Shown: positions 13,161-19,754, numbered from the stretch's first letter. The stretch is DNA of 23,814 nt from Candidatus Buchananbacteria bacterium (GCA_903859075.1 CAIOLF010000054.1:1-23814); one strand, 5' to 3'. Notes: generated by a model from the letters alone, not told the origin. Made by a program: numbers and translations.

Positions 13161-13452
13161 ATTGCTGGTTTCTGGGATCGTTCACTTCTTGGTGCGTAAA
13201 GAAGTCGTTCCCTTTGCGCCGGGTTTCTTCCTTGGGATCTGGCTTGGGGGCGGTCGGCTCGATTACCGCCGCCGTGCCATGCGTGCCATAGTGGATCTGG
13301 GTTTTGACGGACGTCAGTGGCTTGGAAAACGCCCCCTTCTCGCCGTAAAACCACGGATCTTCCGACACCAAGCAGTAAGCCATCATGAAACCGATGGCGC
13401 CTATCAGGATCATCGCGCCGATGACCTCACCAACTTTCCTTAGAATCCTCAT
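13159..13452 (-). CDS. Small single-pass membrane protein, unknown function
   Basis: A leftward gene for 97 aa. Residues about 7-29 (VGEVIGAMILIGAIGFMMAYCLV) form one membrane helix. The remainder is polar and Pro/Lys-rich (EDPWFYGEKGAF, PTAPKPDPKEETRRK). An ATG at 13461 would add three residues, but AAAGGAGG ends right before it and sits 9 nt before the ATG at 13452, so the latter is the likely start. This full Shine-Dalgarno sequence is unusual here. With its own promoter and terminator the gene is a self-contained unit placed antisense between fusA and tuf. It is not recognised as any known family. Confidence 0.65.
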   Translation of the reverse strand: MRILRKVGEVIGAMILIGAIGFMMAYCLVSEDPWFYGEKGAFSKPLTSVKTQIHYGTHGTAAVIEPTAPKPDPKEETRRKGNDFFTHQEVNDPRNQQ

Positions 13453-13496
13453 CGTCTCCATCCTCCTTTGTTAAGTCGGGCTTCAGACAGTACCAG

Positions 13497-13521
13497 TACA
13501 TCTTATGCAATACATCTTATG
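13497..13521. repeat. Pair of 11-bp direct repeats TACATCTTATG
   Basis: Copies at 13497-13507 and 13511-13521 lie in the leader of the leftward membrane-protein gene, immediately downstream of its -10 box. They could be an operator pair; nothing else supports this. Confidence 0.4.
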
Positions 13522-13526
13522 TCACA

Positions 13527-13555
13527 TTTATATCATATTATAATATAAAAGTCAA
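13527..13555 (-). promoter_or_regulatory. Promoter of the leftward membrane-protein gene
   Basis: On the minus strand, TTGACT (13555-13550), 17-bp spacer, TATAAA (13532-13527). Start near 13520, giving a leader of about 70 nt. A plus-strand TATAAT (13539-13544) inside the spacer could serve the rightward gene at 13593, making the two units overlap divergently. Confidence 0.6.
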
Positions 13556-13592
13556 CAGTTAAATAATTAAAAATATCTAAATTTAGTCAAAT

Positions 13593-13970
13593 ATGTCGGC
13601 AAATTTGGAAAAAATAGTTAATTTAATCCGTAAGACAGGCGATAAGGCCATTGTGCTTGACGTCCAAGGGGAACCAAATTATGTCATTATGACGGTCTCA
13701 GATTATGAGCGGTTAATGCTAGGAAAATCAGAGGTTTTAGGGTTGACAGAACAGGAACTTTTGGATAAAATAAACCGTGATATAAATCTTTGGAAAGAGG
13801 CCTCAAAACAGCAGGAAACGTCTATAGACCAGTACGATTTTTCCAGGGATTTGGGCGATATTTTGGAGACTGATAATACTTCCGGTTTTGACAATAATTT
13901 TTCTAATTTTAGCGAAGATAACGGCAAATCTGCCGATGAAGACCGTTATTATTTTGAGCCAGTGGAGTAA
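13593..13970 (+). CDS. Phd/YefM-like N-terminus with acidic tail, unknown function
   Basis: A 125-aa protein. The N-terminal 45 residues (EKIVNLIRKTGDKAIVLDVQGEPNYVIMTVSDYERLMLG) resemble the Phd/YefM antitoxin fold: helix, two strands around a GEP turn, then the SDYERL helix. The remaining 80 residues are very acidic and poorly ordered (DNNFSNFSEDNGKSADED), ending in DRYYFEPVE. No toxin gene is adjacent; the next gene is tuf. I think I have seen similar proteins in CPR genomes with the same Phd-like head and EPVE tail, but I cannot name the family. It may have drifted from an antitoxin to a small regulator. Function is unknown. Confidence 0.6.
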   Translation: MSANLEKIVNLIRKTGDKAIVLDVQGEPNYVIMTVSDYERLMLGKSEVLGLTEQELLDKINRDINLWKEASKQQETSIDQYDFSRDLGDILETDNTSGFDNNFSNFSEDNGKSADEDRYYFEPVE

Positions 13971-14000
13971 TCCAGGTGGAAAATATGTAGATAATGGGTC

Positions 14001-14028
14001 TTGCAAAAAAAACCAGTTGTGTTATAAT
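14001..14028 (+). promoter_or_regulatory. Promoter of tuf-rpsJ
   Basis: TTGCAA (14001-14006), 16-bp spacer, TATAAT (14023-14028) preceded by TGT (extended -10). Start near 14035; leader about 113 nt. Confidence 0.7.
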
Positions 14029-14060
14029 AGTCAAGTATTTATAAATAAAATTAAATAAAA

Positions 14061-14139
14061 TTTAGGAACCTGGCTAAAACTCTCCGCCTCGGACTCGTTT
14101 TTACGGGTCAGCGGCGCTGACGAGGGTTTCCTAAAGGGG
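14061..14139 (+). promoter_or_regulatory. Structured tuf leader enclosing the Shine-Dalgarno region
   Basis: TTTAGGAACC (14061-14070) pairs with GGTTTCCTAAA (14125-14135) apart from one bulged T. Inside, CTCG (14094-14097) can pair with CGAG (14121-14124), GACTCG (14092-14097) with CGGGTC (14104-14109), and TCAGC (14108-14112) with GCTGA (14116-14120). Some of these are alternatives. The ribosome-binding site AAGGGG (14134-14139, 8 nt before the ATG) begins inside the closing stem, so folding could limit translation of tuf. No known leader motif was recognised. Confidence 0.55.
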
Positions 14140-14147
14140 ATAATAAA

Positions 14148-15335
14148 ATGGCAGAACAATTCCAAAGAACCAAGCCCCACGTCAATGTCGGTACTATCGG
14201 TCACGTCGACCATGGTAAGACCACTTTGACCGCGGCTATCTTAAAGACCTTAACTGCTCGCGGCTTCAAAGCTCAGAGCAAGAGTGTTGATCAAATCGAT
14301 GCCGCTCCGGAAGAAAAAGCTCGCGGTATTACTATCGCTACCGCTCACGTGGAGTACGAAACTGAAAAGCGTCACTATGCCCACGTCGACTGCCCCGGAC
14401 ACGCCGACTACATCAAGAACATGATTACCGGCGCCGCTCAGATGGACGGAGCTATTTTGGTCGTGGCCGCGACCGATGGCCCGATGCCCCAGACCAGAGA
14501 GCACATCCTGTTAGCCAGACAAGTAGGCGTGCCTTACATTGTCGTTTTTATCAATAAAGTCGATCAGGTTGATGATCCTTCTCTTATCGACCTAGTCGAA
14601 GAAGAAATCAAAGACCTTTTAAAGAAATATGAATTTCCGGGTGATACTACTCCGATCATCCGCGGCAGCGCTCTCAAGGCCTTGGAAAATCCCATGGGTC
14701 CTGATGGCGATGCTATCATGAAATTAATGGATGCTCTCGATACCTACATCCCCGAGCCGCAGCGCGCTACCGATCAGCCGATGCTGATGCCGATTGAAGA
14801 TGTCTTTTCCATTGAAGGCCGCGGCACTGTCGTTACCGGCAGAATTGAGAGAGGCACGGTCAAGATCGGCGAAGAAGTTGAAATCGTCGGTTTGCGCGAT
14901 ACCCAGAAAACCACTGTCACCGGCGTGGAAATGTTTAACAAGAGCATGACTGAAGGTTTGGCAGGGGACAACGTCGGCATTCTGCTCCGCGGCACCAAGA
15001 AAGAAGAGGTTGAGCGCGGCCAAGTCGTCGCCAAGCCGGGATCAATCACTCCTCACTGCGAATTTGAAGCCGAAGTCTATATCTTAAGCAAAGAGGAAGG
15101 CGGCCGCCATAAGCCGTTCTTCAAGGGCTATAAGCCGCAGTTCTACATCAGAACTACCGATGTAACCGGTGAAATCGAGCTTCCGGCCGGCAAGGAAATG
15201 GTTATGCCTGGAGATACCGTCAACTTAGTCATCAAACTCGGCAAGACTGTCGCCATGGAAGAGAAGATGAAATTCGCTATTCGCGAAGGCGGCCATACCG
15301 TCGGCGCCGGCGTGGTAACCAAGATTCTCAAATAA
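14148..15335 (+). CDS. tuf: Translation elongation factor Tu
   Basis: A 395-aa GTPase delivering aminoacyl-tRNA. G1 is GHVDHGKT (18-25), GITIATAHVEYET marks switch I, DCPGH (81-85) holds the catalytic His85, and NKVD (136-139) is the G4 box (Val replaces the more common Cys). Domains II and III are complete, ending IREGGHTVGAGVVTKIL. Thr384 in that motif is the counterpart of the E. coli threonine phosphorylated by Doc. It is one of the few genes here with a real Shine-Dalgarno sequence (AAGGGG) and a long folded leader, as expected for a very highly expressed protein. rpsJ follows after a hairpin. Confidence 0.98.
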   Translation: MAEQFQRTKPHVNVGTIGHVDHGKTTLTAAILKTLTARGFKAQSKSVDQIDAAPEEKARGITIATAHVEYETEKRHYAHVDCPGHADYIKNMITGAAQMDGAILVVAATDGPMPQTREHILLARQVGVPYIVVFINKVDQVDDPSLIDLVEEEIKDLLKKYEFPGDTTPIIRGSALKALENPMGPDGDAIMKLMDALDTYIPEPQRATDQPMLMPIEDVFSIEGRGTVVTGRIERGTVKIGEEVEIVGLRDTQKTTVTGVEMFNKSMTEGLAGDNVGILLRGTKKEEVERGQVVAKPGSITPHCEFEAEVYILSKEEGGRHKPFFKGYKPQFYIRTTDVTGEIELPAGKEMVMPGDTVNLVIKLGKTVAMEEKMKFAIREGGHTVGAGVVTKILK

Positions 15336-15350
15336 CTTATAGGTGCTCAG

Positions 15351-15379
15351 TAGAGACGAGGGTTTTTCCCTCGTCTCTA
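15351..15379 (+). terminator. Perfect 12-bp hairpin between tuf and rpsJ
   Basis: TAGAGACGAGGG (15351-15362), loop TTTTT, CCCTCGTCTCTA (15368-15379). It is perfectly paired, but no T-tract follows. It is thus either a weak terminator, an RNase III-type processing site, or a stabilising 3' end for tuf mRNA, separating tuf from rpsJ expression. Confidence 0.6.
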
Positions 15380-15392
15380 ATAACGCCTCTAT

Positions 15393-15432
15393 AAATAAAT
15401 AGTTAATTAAAAAATAAATAGTTAATTAAAAA
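15393..15432. repeat. Tandem duplication, 19-bp period, ahead of rpsJ
   Basis: The A/T-rich unit AAATAAATAGTTAATTAAA occurs twice in a row starting at 15393 and 15412, filling the rpsJ 5' region. Confidence 0.65.
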
Positions 15433-15437
15433 GTAAG

Positions 15438-15785
15438 ATGGCAAGCAAAAATACTTCCGCTGAGATGGAGAATGACAAAACGCATCAGAGAATCAGGATC
15501 AAAATAAAGGCCTATGATCATAAGATCATAGATAATTCCGCCAAAAAGATCATTGAGACCTGTAACCGGTTCGGAGCCAATGTTCGCGGTCCGGTGCCTT
15601 TGCCGACGGAAAAGAAGAAGTATACGGTCAATCGTTCTACTTTTGTCCATAAGGATTCTCGCGAGCAATTTGAAATGCGCGTCCATAAGCGCCTGATCGA
15701 TATCCTCGATCCGGATGCCAAGACCGTCGATGCTTTGATGAGTTTGAATCTACCGGCGGGAGTGAACGTGGAAATTAAAATGTAA
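15438..15785 (+). CDS. rpsJ: 30S ribosomal protein uS10
   Basis: A 115-aa small-subunit head protein, also known as NusE, the antitermination partner of NusB. RIRIKIKAYDHKIIDNSAKKI, RGPVPLPTEKKKYTV and KTVDALMSLNLPAGVNVEIKM are the family signature. An additional 14 or so residues precede the usual start (MASKNTSAEMENDKT). In most bacteria rpsJ opens the S10 operon directly before rplC. Here it follows tuf closely and is cut off from rplC by 341 nt, so it is probably part of the str transcription unit. Confidence 0.97.
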   Translation: MASKNTSAEMENDKTHQRIRIKIKAYDHKIIDNSAKKIIETCNRFGANVRGPVPLPTEKKKYTVNRSTFVHKDSREQFEMRVHKRLIDILDPDAKTVDALMSLNLPAGVNVEIKM

Positions 15786-15794
15786 ACTTGGTTG

Positions 15795-15858
15795 TCGTCC
15801 AATGGAGAAAGATCCCGAGCAAGCGAAATGATTTTCAGGGGAAAACCTCCATCCACGA
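15795..15858 (+). ncRNA. Candidate structured RNA after rpsJ
   Basis: TCGT (15795-15798) pairs with ACGA (15855-15858), ATGGAG (15802-15807) with CTCCAT (15847-15852), and CCC (15814-15816) with GGG (15838-15840), separated by roughly symmetric internal loops. This gives one extended irregular stem starting just after the rpsJ stop codon. It does not match a riboswitch or RNA family that I recognise. It might be a 3' UTR element or part of a small RNA ending at the terminator 15954-15989. Confidence 0.4.
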
Positions 15859-15953
15859 TGATAATTAAAAGTGAGGAACAAAAAGCAATTATATCTTAAT
15901 AAAGTTCAACTTTGTTTTTCCTTTTGTGCGGCAGTATTGCCGGGCAGGGATAG

Positions 15954-15989
15954 AAGTCGGGTTTTTGAGGTATAAGACCGGACTTTTTT
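15954..15989 (+). terminator. Rho-independent terminator ahead of rplC
   Basis: AAGTCGGGT (15954-15962) pairs with ACCGGACTT (one mismatch) ending at 15985, running into six T residues. It would end transcripts coming from tuf-rpsJ. Confidence 0.65.
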
Positions 15990-15990
15990 G

Positions 15991-16020
15991 TTTACAGCAT
16001 ACTTACGATACCAATATACT
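15991..16020 (+). promoter_or_regulatory. Promoter of the rplC (S10-spc) operon
   Basis: TTTACA (15991-15996), 18-bp spacer, TATACT (16015-16020), start near 16027. It directly follows a terminator, so rplC onwards appears to be an independent transcription unit with about 100 nt of leader. Confidence 0.6.
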
Positions 16021-16035
16021 AAATATCTACTAATG

Positions 16036-16113
16036 ATACGAATTGCTACTAATAATTTTTTTAAAAAATTCGTATTATTCGTTTCATTCGTACCATTCGT
16101 ATATTTGTATCAT
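16036..16113. repeat. ATTCGTNNN tandem repeats and inverted arm in the rplC leader
   Basis: ATTCGT occurs four times at an exact 9-bp period (16068, 16077, 16086, 16095). An inverted copy upstream, ATACGAATT (16036-16044), pairs perfectly with AATTCGTAT (16067-16075) or alternatively with the later ATTCGTAT (16095-16102). ATGATAC (16033-16039) can pair with GTATCAT (16107-16113). The ACGAAT/ATTCGT core is that of the element between rpsG and fusA. Confidence 0.8.
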
Positions 16114-16126
16114 ATATTTATCAGTT

Positions 16127-16882
16127 ATGAAATTCATTTTAGGCAAAAAAATTGAAATGACCCAAATTTTCAAGGCTGACGGCACTGTAATTCCGGTCAC
16201 TGCTGTTTTGGCGACTCCCAATGTTGTGACCCAGGTCAAGAGCAAGGATGCCAAAGATGGCTATAATGCGGTACAGATTGGTTTTAATGCCGCCAAGAAG
16301 ATCAAAAAAGCGCAGGCCGGCCATTTGAAGGATTTAGATAAAGTCAAGACTTTAAAGGAAATAAGAGTGGCTGATGATACCGCCGTCAGTCGCGGCGATA
16401 AGATTACCGTAGCGGTTTTCGCGCCGGGCGATAAGATCAAAGTCACCGGCACTTCCAAAGGCAAGGGCTTTCAAGGCGTAGTCAAACGCCACGGTTTCCA
16501 TGGACAAAAAGCCAGCCACGGCCACAAAGACCAAGAGCGCATGCCTGGTTCCATCGGCGCCGGCGGCGTCCAGCGAGTTTTTAAAAATATCCGCATGGCC
16601 GGTCATATGGGCGACGATCAGGTGACAGTGAGCGGCTTGGAGATTGTTGATGTCAATGCGGAAAAAAATATTTTGTATATCAAAGGCGCGCTTCCGGGAT
16701 CCAGAAATTCCTTAGTCATGATTTATGGCCCGGGCAAGATGGATTTGTCTCCGGCTCAACCGGTTGAGGAAACCAAAGCGGAACCAGCACTCACTGAAGC
16801 TAAGACCGAGGAAGTTGTTCCAGTTGCAGAAGAAGTAAAAATAGAAGAGGCCGCTCCGATAGAAGAAATGAAGGCTGAGTAA
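16127..16882 (+). CDS. rplC: 50S ribosomal protein uL3 with acidic C-terminal tail
   Basis: A 251-aa protein whose core reaches toward the peptidyl-transferase centre. MKFILGKKIEMTQIF, GKGFQGVVKRHGFHG and MPGSIGAGGVQRVFKNIRMAGHMG are uL3 signatures. The core ends near residue 206, the family's usual length. About 45 further residues are rich in Glu, Ala, Pro and Val (PVEETKAEPALTEAKTEEVV) and probably disordered. The start was set at 16127; upstream in-frame codons to 16043 translate the ATTCGT repeats and do not belong to the family. It leads the S10-spc unit from its own promoter. Confidence 0.96.
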   Translation: MKFILGKKIEMTQIFKADGTVIPVTAVLATPNVVTQVKSKDAKDGYNAVQIGFNAAKKIKKAQAGHLKDLDKVKTLKEIRVADDTAVSRGDKITVAVFAPGDKIKVTGTSKGKGFQGVVKRHGFHGQKASHGHKDQERMPGSIGAGGVQRVFKNIRMAGHMGDDQVTVSGLEIVDVNAEKNILYIKGALPGSRNSLVMIYGPGKMDLSPAQPVEETKAEPALTEAKTEEVVPVAEEVKIEEAAPIEEMKAE

Positions 16883-16888
16883 TTAAAC

Positions 16889-16918
16889 TAAAAGCTAACA
16901 GCTAGAAGCTAAAAGCTG
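16889..16918. repeat. AGCTAA-type intergenic microrepeat before rplD
   Basis: Three to four copies of the unit AAAGCTAA/CAGCTAGA in the 42-nt rplC-rplD gap. Similar sequences precede rpsC and rplN. Confidence 0.6.
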
Positions 16919-16924
16919 ATTAAT

Positions 16925-17590
16925 ATGAAATATCCCGTTTACAATTTACAAGGCGATAAAATAAAAGAGATTGAATTGAGTTCCAGGATGTTTGGCGTTA
17001 AAGTAAAACCGGAAGTAATCCATCAGGTAGTCGTCGCCCAGCAGGCCTCTTCCCGCCAGGTTTTGGCCCATACCAAGACCAAAGACGAGGTGCGCGGCGG
17101 CGGTAAAAAGCCGTGGAAGCAAAAAGGCACCGGCCGCGCCCGCCACGGCTCTTCCCGTTCCCCGATTTGGGTCGGCGGCGGCATCACTTTTGGTCCGCGC
17201 AATGATCGCAATTTTACTAAAGCCGTTAATAAGAAACAGAAACAGCTGGCTTTGGCGATGTGTTTGTCTGATAAAGTTAATGATAAATCCTTAGTGGTTT
17301 TTGATAAATTGGCGGTGGATACCGGTAAGACCAAGGCCCTAGGCGCTTGGCTCAAAGAAATCAAAAATAAAATCGAGAATCTCAAAAATAGCAAGAAATT
17401 TTTATTGGTTTTGGATAATAACGATAAGAAGACGATTAATTCCGCTCTTAATCTGAGCAGCGTCAATACGATTTTGGCCAACAGCTTAAACTGCGTCGAT
17501 CTGCTCAAGTATGATACGGTGCTGGCCTCGGAAAAAGCGCTGGCAGTGATCGATAAGCATTATAAATTAATCAGAGAAAAGAAAAGTTAA
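16925..17590 (+). CDS. rplD: 50S ribosomal protein uL4
   Basis: A 221-aa protein. The exit-tunnel loop GGGKKPWKQKGTGRARHGSSRSPIWVGGGITFGP (residues 58-91) is intact, and the LLVLDNNDKKTINSALNL segment is the usual C-terminal domain. In E. coli uL4 also represses the S10 operon by binding its leader. If that holds here, the folded region before rplC rather than rpsJ would be the place to look (inference). Normal length, no Shine-Dalgarno sequence. Confidence 0.97.
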   Translation: MKYPVYNLQGDKIKEIELSSRMFGVKVKPEVIHQVVVAQQASSRQVLAHTKTKDEVRGGGKKPWKQKGTGRARHGSSRSPIWVGGGITFGPRNDRNFTKAVNKKQKQLALAMCLSDKVNDKSLVVFDKLAVDTGKTKALGAWLKEIKNKIENLKNSKKFLLVLDNNDKKTINSALNLSSVNTILANSLNCVDLLKYDTVLASEKALAVIDKHYKLIREKKS

Positions 17591-17599
17591 ATTTAGAAT

Positions 17600-18034
17600 A
17601 TGGGAATCTTTAATTTCAAAAAAGAAGATGATAAAAAAGAAGTAAAAGCGGCAGTCACTAAGACGGTTGGAGTTAAGGTTGAGCCAAAAAAAGAGCCGGT
17701 CAAGAAAACAGAACTCATTGACGTTAAAGATAAAAAGGGCCAGGAAATTTTTGGCGTTTTACTTAGGCCGATTATTACCGAAAGGACTTCCGCCTTAAAT
17801 GCTTTAAATCAGTATGTTTTTGAAGTAGCCGGTAGCGCCAATAAGATAACCGTAGCCAAGGCCGTCCTTTCCCGTTATGGCGTCAAGCCGCTAAGAGTTA
17901 ATATCAGCAATTATCCGGGCCATAGCGTCAGATACGGACGCAATAGCGGCCGGACCAAGAGCTGGAAGAAAGCGATTATCACTTTGCCGGAGGGCAAGTC
18001 GATTAATGTTTACGAAGGCCCAGCCAAATCATAA
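17600..18034 (+). CDS. rplW: 50S ribosomal protein uL23 with basic N-terminal extension
   Basis: A 144-aa protein. The uL23 core (about residues 50-140) contains LLRPIITERTSALNALNQYVFEV, NKITVAKAV and GRTKSWKKAIITLPEGKSINVYEG. uL23 sits at the tunnel exit and docks trigger factor and SRP. The first 48 residues (FNFKKEDDKKEVKAAV, VEPKKEPVKKTELIDVKDKK) are an added Lys/Glu-rich extension not found in the roughly 100-aa E. coli protein. Nine nt separate it from rplD. Confidence 0.96.
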   Translation: MGIFNFKKEDDKKEVKAAVTKTVGVKVEPKKEPVKKTELIDVKDKKGQEIFGVLLRPIITERTSALNALNQYVFEVAGSANKITVAKAVLSRYGVKPLRVNISNYPGHSVRYGRNSGRTKSWKKAIITLPEGKSINVYEGPAKS

Positions 18035-18042
18035 TAAAAACT

Positions 18043-18888
18043 ATGGCAGTTAAAATATACAAACCAACCACTTCCTCCAGACGCCAGACTTCGGTTTTGC
18101 TGTCTAAAGATGTTACCGCCAAGAGTTCGGTCAAGAGTTTGATTTTTTCCCACAAGCGGAGAGCTGGACGCAATAACCAGGGTAAAATCACTGTCCGGCA
18201 TCAGGGCGGAGGCAGCCGGCTGAAAATCAGAGTTATTGATTATAAGCGCGATAAGTTTGACATTCCCGCCAAAGTGGTGGCCATAGAATACGATCCGAAC
18301 CGCAATGCCCGCATTGCTTTGCTCAGCTATCAGGATGGCGAGAAGAGATATATCATAGCGCCGCAGGATTTAAAAGTGGGCGATACCGTCATGAGTTCCA
18401 AGAAGCTGATTGATTTCCATATTGGGAATCATTTGCCGCTGGAGCTGATCCCTCCGGGCATGCAAGTCTATAATGTTGAATTAGTTCCGGGCAAGGGCGG
18501 ACAACTAGCCCGTGGCGCCGGCAACGGAGTTTCTTTGATGGCTTTAGATAACGGCTTAGCCAACTTGAAATTGCCCTCGGGAGAAATCCGTTTGGTATCG
18601 GAAAAATGCTTGGCCACTATCGGCCAGGTATCCAATTCTGATTTTAAAAATGTCCGTTGGGGCAAGGCCGGCCGCATGCGCCATCGCGGTATTCGTCCGT
18701 CAGTCAGAGGCAAAGCCATGAATCCGGTAGATCATCCTCATGGCGGCGGCGAGGGCGTCAATCCTATAGGACTCAAGCATCCGAAGACTCCTTGGGGCAA
18801 ACCGGCGCTAGGCGTGAAGACCAGAAAGAGAACTAAATGGTCCAATCGGTTTATTTTAGCTCGGCGCCCGTCAAGAAAAAAGAAATAA
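18043..18888 (+). CDS. rplB: 50S ribosomal protein uL2
   Basis: A 281-aa protein required for subunit joining and peptidyl-transferase assembly. RNNQGKITVRHQGGG, the central SH3-like barrel (VAIEYDPNRNARIALL) and the conserved NPVDHPHGGGEG (227-238) with its functional histidines are intact, ending in a basic tail (LARRPSRKKK). Length is close to the usual 273-277. It begins 8 nt after rplW. Confidence 0.98.
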   Translation: MAVKIYKPTTSSRRQTSVLLSKDVTAKSSVKSLIFSHKRRAGRNNQGKITVRHQGGGSRLKIRVIDYKRDKFDIPAKVVAIEYDPNRNARIALLSYQDGEKRYIIAPQDLKVGDTVMSSKKLIDFHIGNHLPLELIPPGMQVYNVELVPGKGGQLARGAGNGVSLMALDNGLANLKLPSGEIRLVSEKCLATIGQVSNSDFKNVRWGKAGRMRHRGIRPSVRGKAMNPVDHPHGGGEGVNPIGLKHPKTPWGKPALGVKTRKRTKWSNRFILARRPSRKKK

Positions 18889-18908
18889 TTACCAGATAAA
18901 AAATATAT

Positions 18909-19199
18909 ATGTCCAGAAGTTTAAAAAAAGGCCCCTATATCGATGAGAGATTGCTAGCCAAGCTCAGCAAGGTAAAAAGAGGCGACAAAGTCATTATTAA
19001 GACTTGGTCTAGGGAATGCACTATTACTCCGGAAATGGTGGGCTTTACTTTTGGCGTGCATAACGGCAAAGATCATATCCCTGTTTTGATAATGGAGAAT
19101 ATGGTTGGACATAAGTTGGGTGAGTTTTCTCCAACTAGAAAATTTGTCAAACATGGCGGTAAGATTCAAAAAGCCATTGAACAAACCAAGAAAGCTTAA
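18909..19199 (+). CDS. rpsS: 30S ribosomal protein uS19
   Basis: A 96-aa small-subunit head protein. MSRSLKKGPYIDERL, TWSRECTITPEMVGFTFGVHNGK and VGHKLGEFSPTRKFVKHGG are the full family signature; length is normal. Twenty nt follow rplB, 8 nt precede rplV. uS19 binds 16S rRNA together with uS13 and contacts the large subunit. Confidence 0.97.
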   Translation: MSRSLKKGPYIDERLLAKLSKVKRGDKVIIKTWSRECTITPEMVGFTFGVHNGKDHIPVLIMENMVGHKLGEFSPTRKFVKHGGKIQKAIEQTKKA

Positions 19200-19207
19200 T
19201 AAACAAT

Positions 19208-19732
19208 ATGGAATTAACAGCAAAAGCCAGATATATCCGCATGTCGCCGAGAAAGATCCGCTTGGCAGCCAATCTGATCAGGGGTTTGGCGTATGAACAA
19301 GCGACAGTCCAATTGCAGTTTTTGAAGAAAGCGGCCACCGCGCCTTTGCTTAAGCTGCTTAAGTCAGCCATGCATAACGGCGAGGAAAATCACGAGCTCA
19401 AAAGAAACAACCTGCGGATCAAGGCGATTTATGTTGATGAGGGACCGGCGCTCAAGCGCTGGATGCCTCGGGCCATGGGCCGCGCGACTCCGCTTAGAAA
19501 AATGTCATCCCATATCACTCTGGTACTGGAAGAAATCATTCCGACGGAGTCGGCCGGCAAAGGCAAGAGCAAAGTCAAAAAGATTGACGATATTATCAAG
19601 ATTGGCGATATTGATGAAATAAAAGATAGTGAAGTCAAAGATGAAAAAGTGGCCGTCGCTGATAAAAAAACAGTTGTTTTCAAGAAAGGTTTCGGTTCGA
19701 AGACGCTTAACAGACGAACCGGCCAGAAATAA
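19208..19732 (+). CDS. rplV: 50S ribosomal protein uL22 with long C-terminal extension
   Basis: A 174-aa protein. The core (1-112) includes ARYIRMSPRKIRLAANLIRG and the tunnel-lining hairpin DEGPALKRWMPRAMGRATPLRK, ending HITLVLEE. A further 60 residues, alternately acidic and basic (GKGKSKVKKIDDIIKIGDID, FKKGFGSKTLNRRTGQK), have no counterpart in the 110-aa E. coli protein. The extension might replace missing rRNA or protein contacts in a reduced ribosome (inference). Confidence 0.96.
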   Translation: MELTAKARYIRMSPRKIRLAANLIRGLAYEQATVQLQFLKKAATAPLLKLLKSAMHNGEENHELKRNNLRIKAIYVDEGPALKRWMPRAMGRATPLRKMSSHITLVLEEIIPTESAGKGKSKVKKIDDIIKIGDIDEIKDSEVKDEKVAVADKKTVVFKKGFGSKTLNRRTGQK

Positions 19733-19735
19733 GAA

Positions 19736-19750
19736 ATAGCTAAAAGCTAA
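19736..19750. repeat. AGCTAA-type intergenic microrepeat before rpsC
   Basis: ATAGCTAAAAGCTAA fills most of the 22-nt gap between rplV and rpsC; related to those before rplD and rplN. Confidence 0.5.
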
Positions 19751-19754
19751 TTTT

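Larger units (their letters stand above)
15786..16126 (+). other. 341-nt non-coding gap between rpsJ and rplC
   Basis: No convincing ORF lies here. It contains, in order: a foldable segment (15795-15858), two small hairpins (AAAGT/ACTTT near 15901-15913; CGGCA/TGCCG, 15929-15942), a terminator (15954-15989), a promoter (15991-16020) and an ATTCGT repeat/hairpin element (16036-16113). An ORF opening at 16043 merely extends rplC upstream through the repeats. Confidence 0.7.

Noticed and set aside
12080..13354. 424-aa minus-strand ORF opposite fusA
   Set aside because: It lies opposite a fully conserved fusA in a G/C-biased stretch and its translation has no recognisable domain; a codon-bias shadow.
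6372..13970. Fic gene and Phd-like gene as a classical phd-doc operon
   Set aside because: They are 6.7 kb apart with many unrelated genes between, so they are not an operon; only a looser link can be proposed.
16043..16126. N-terminal extension of uL3 from 16043
   Set aside because: It translates the ATTCGT repeats (NSYYSFHSYHSY) and lies ahead of the invariant uL3 start.
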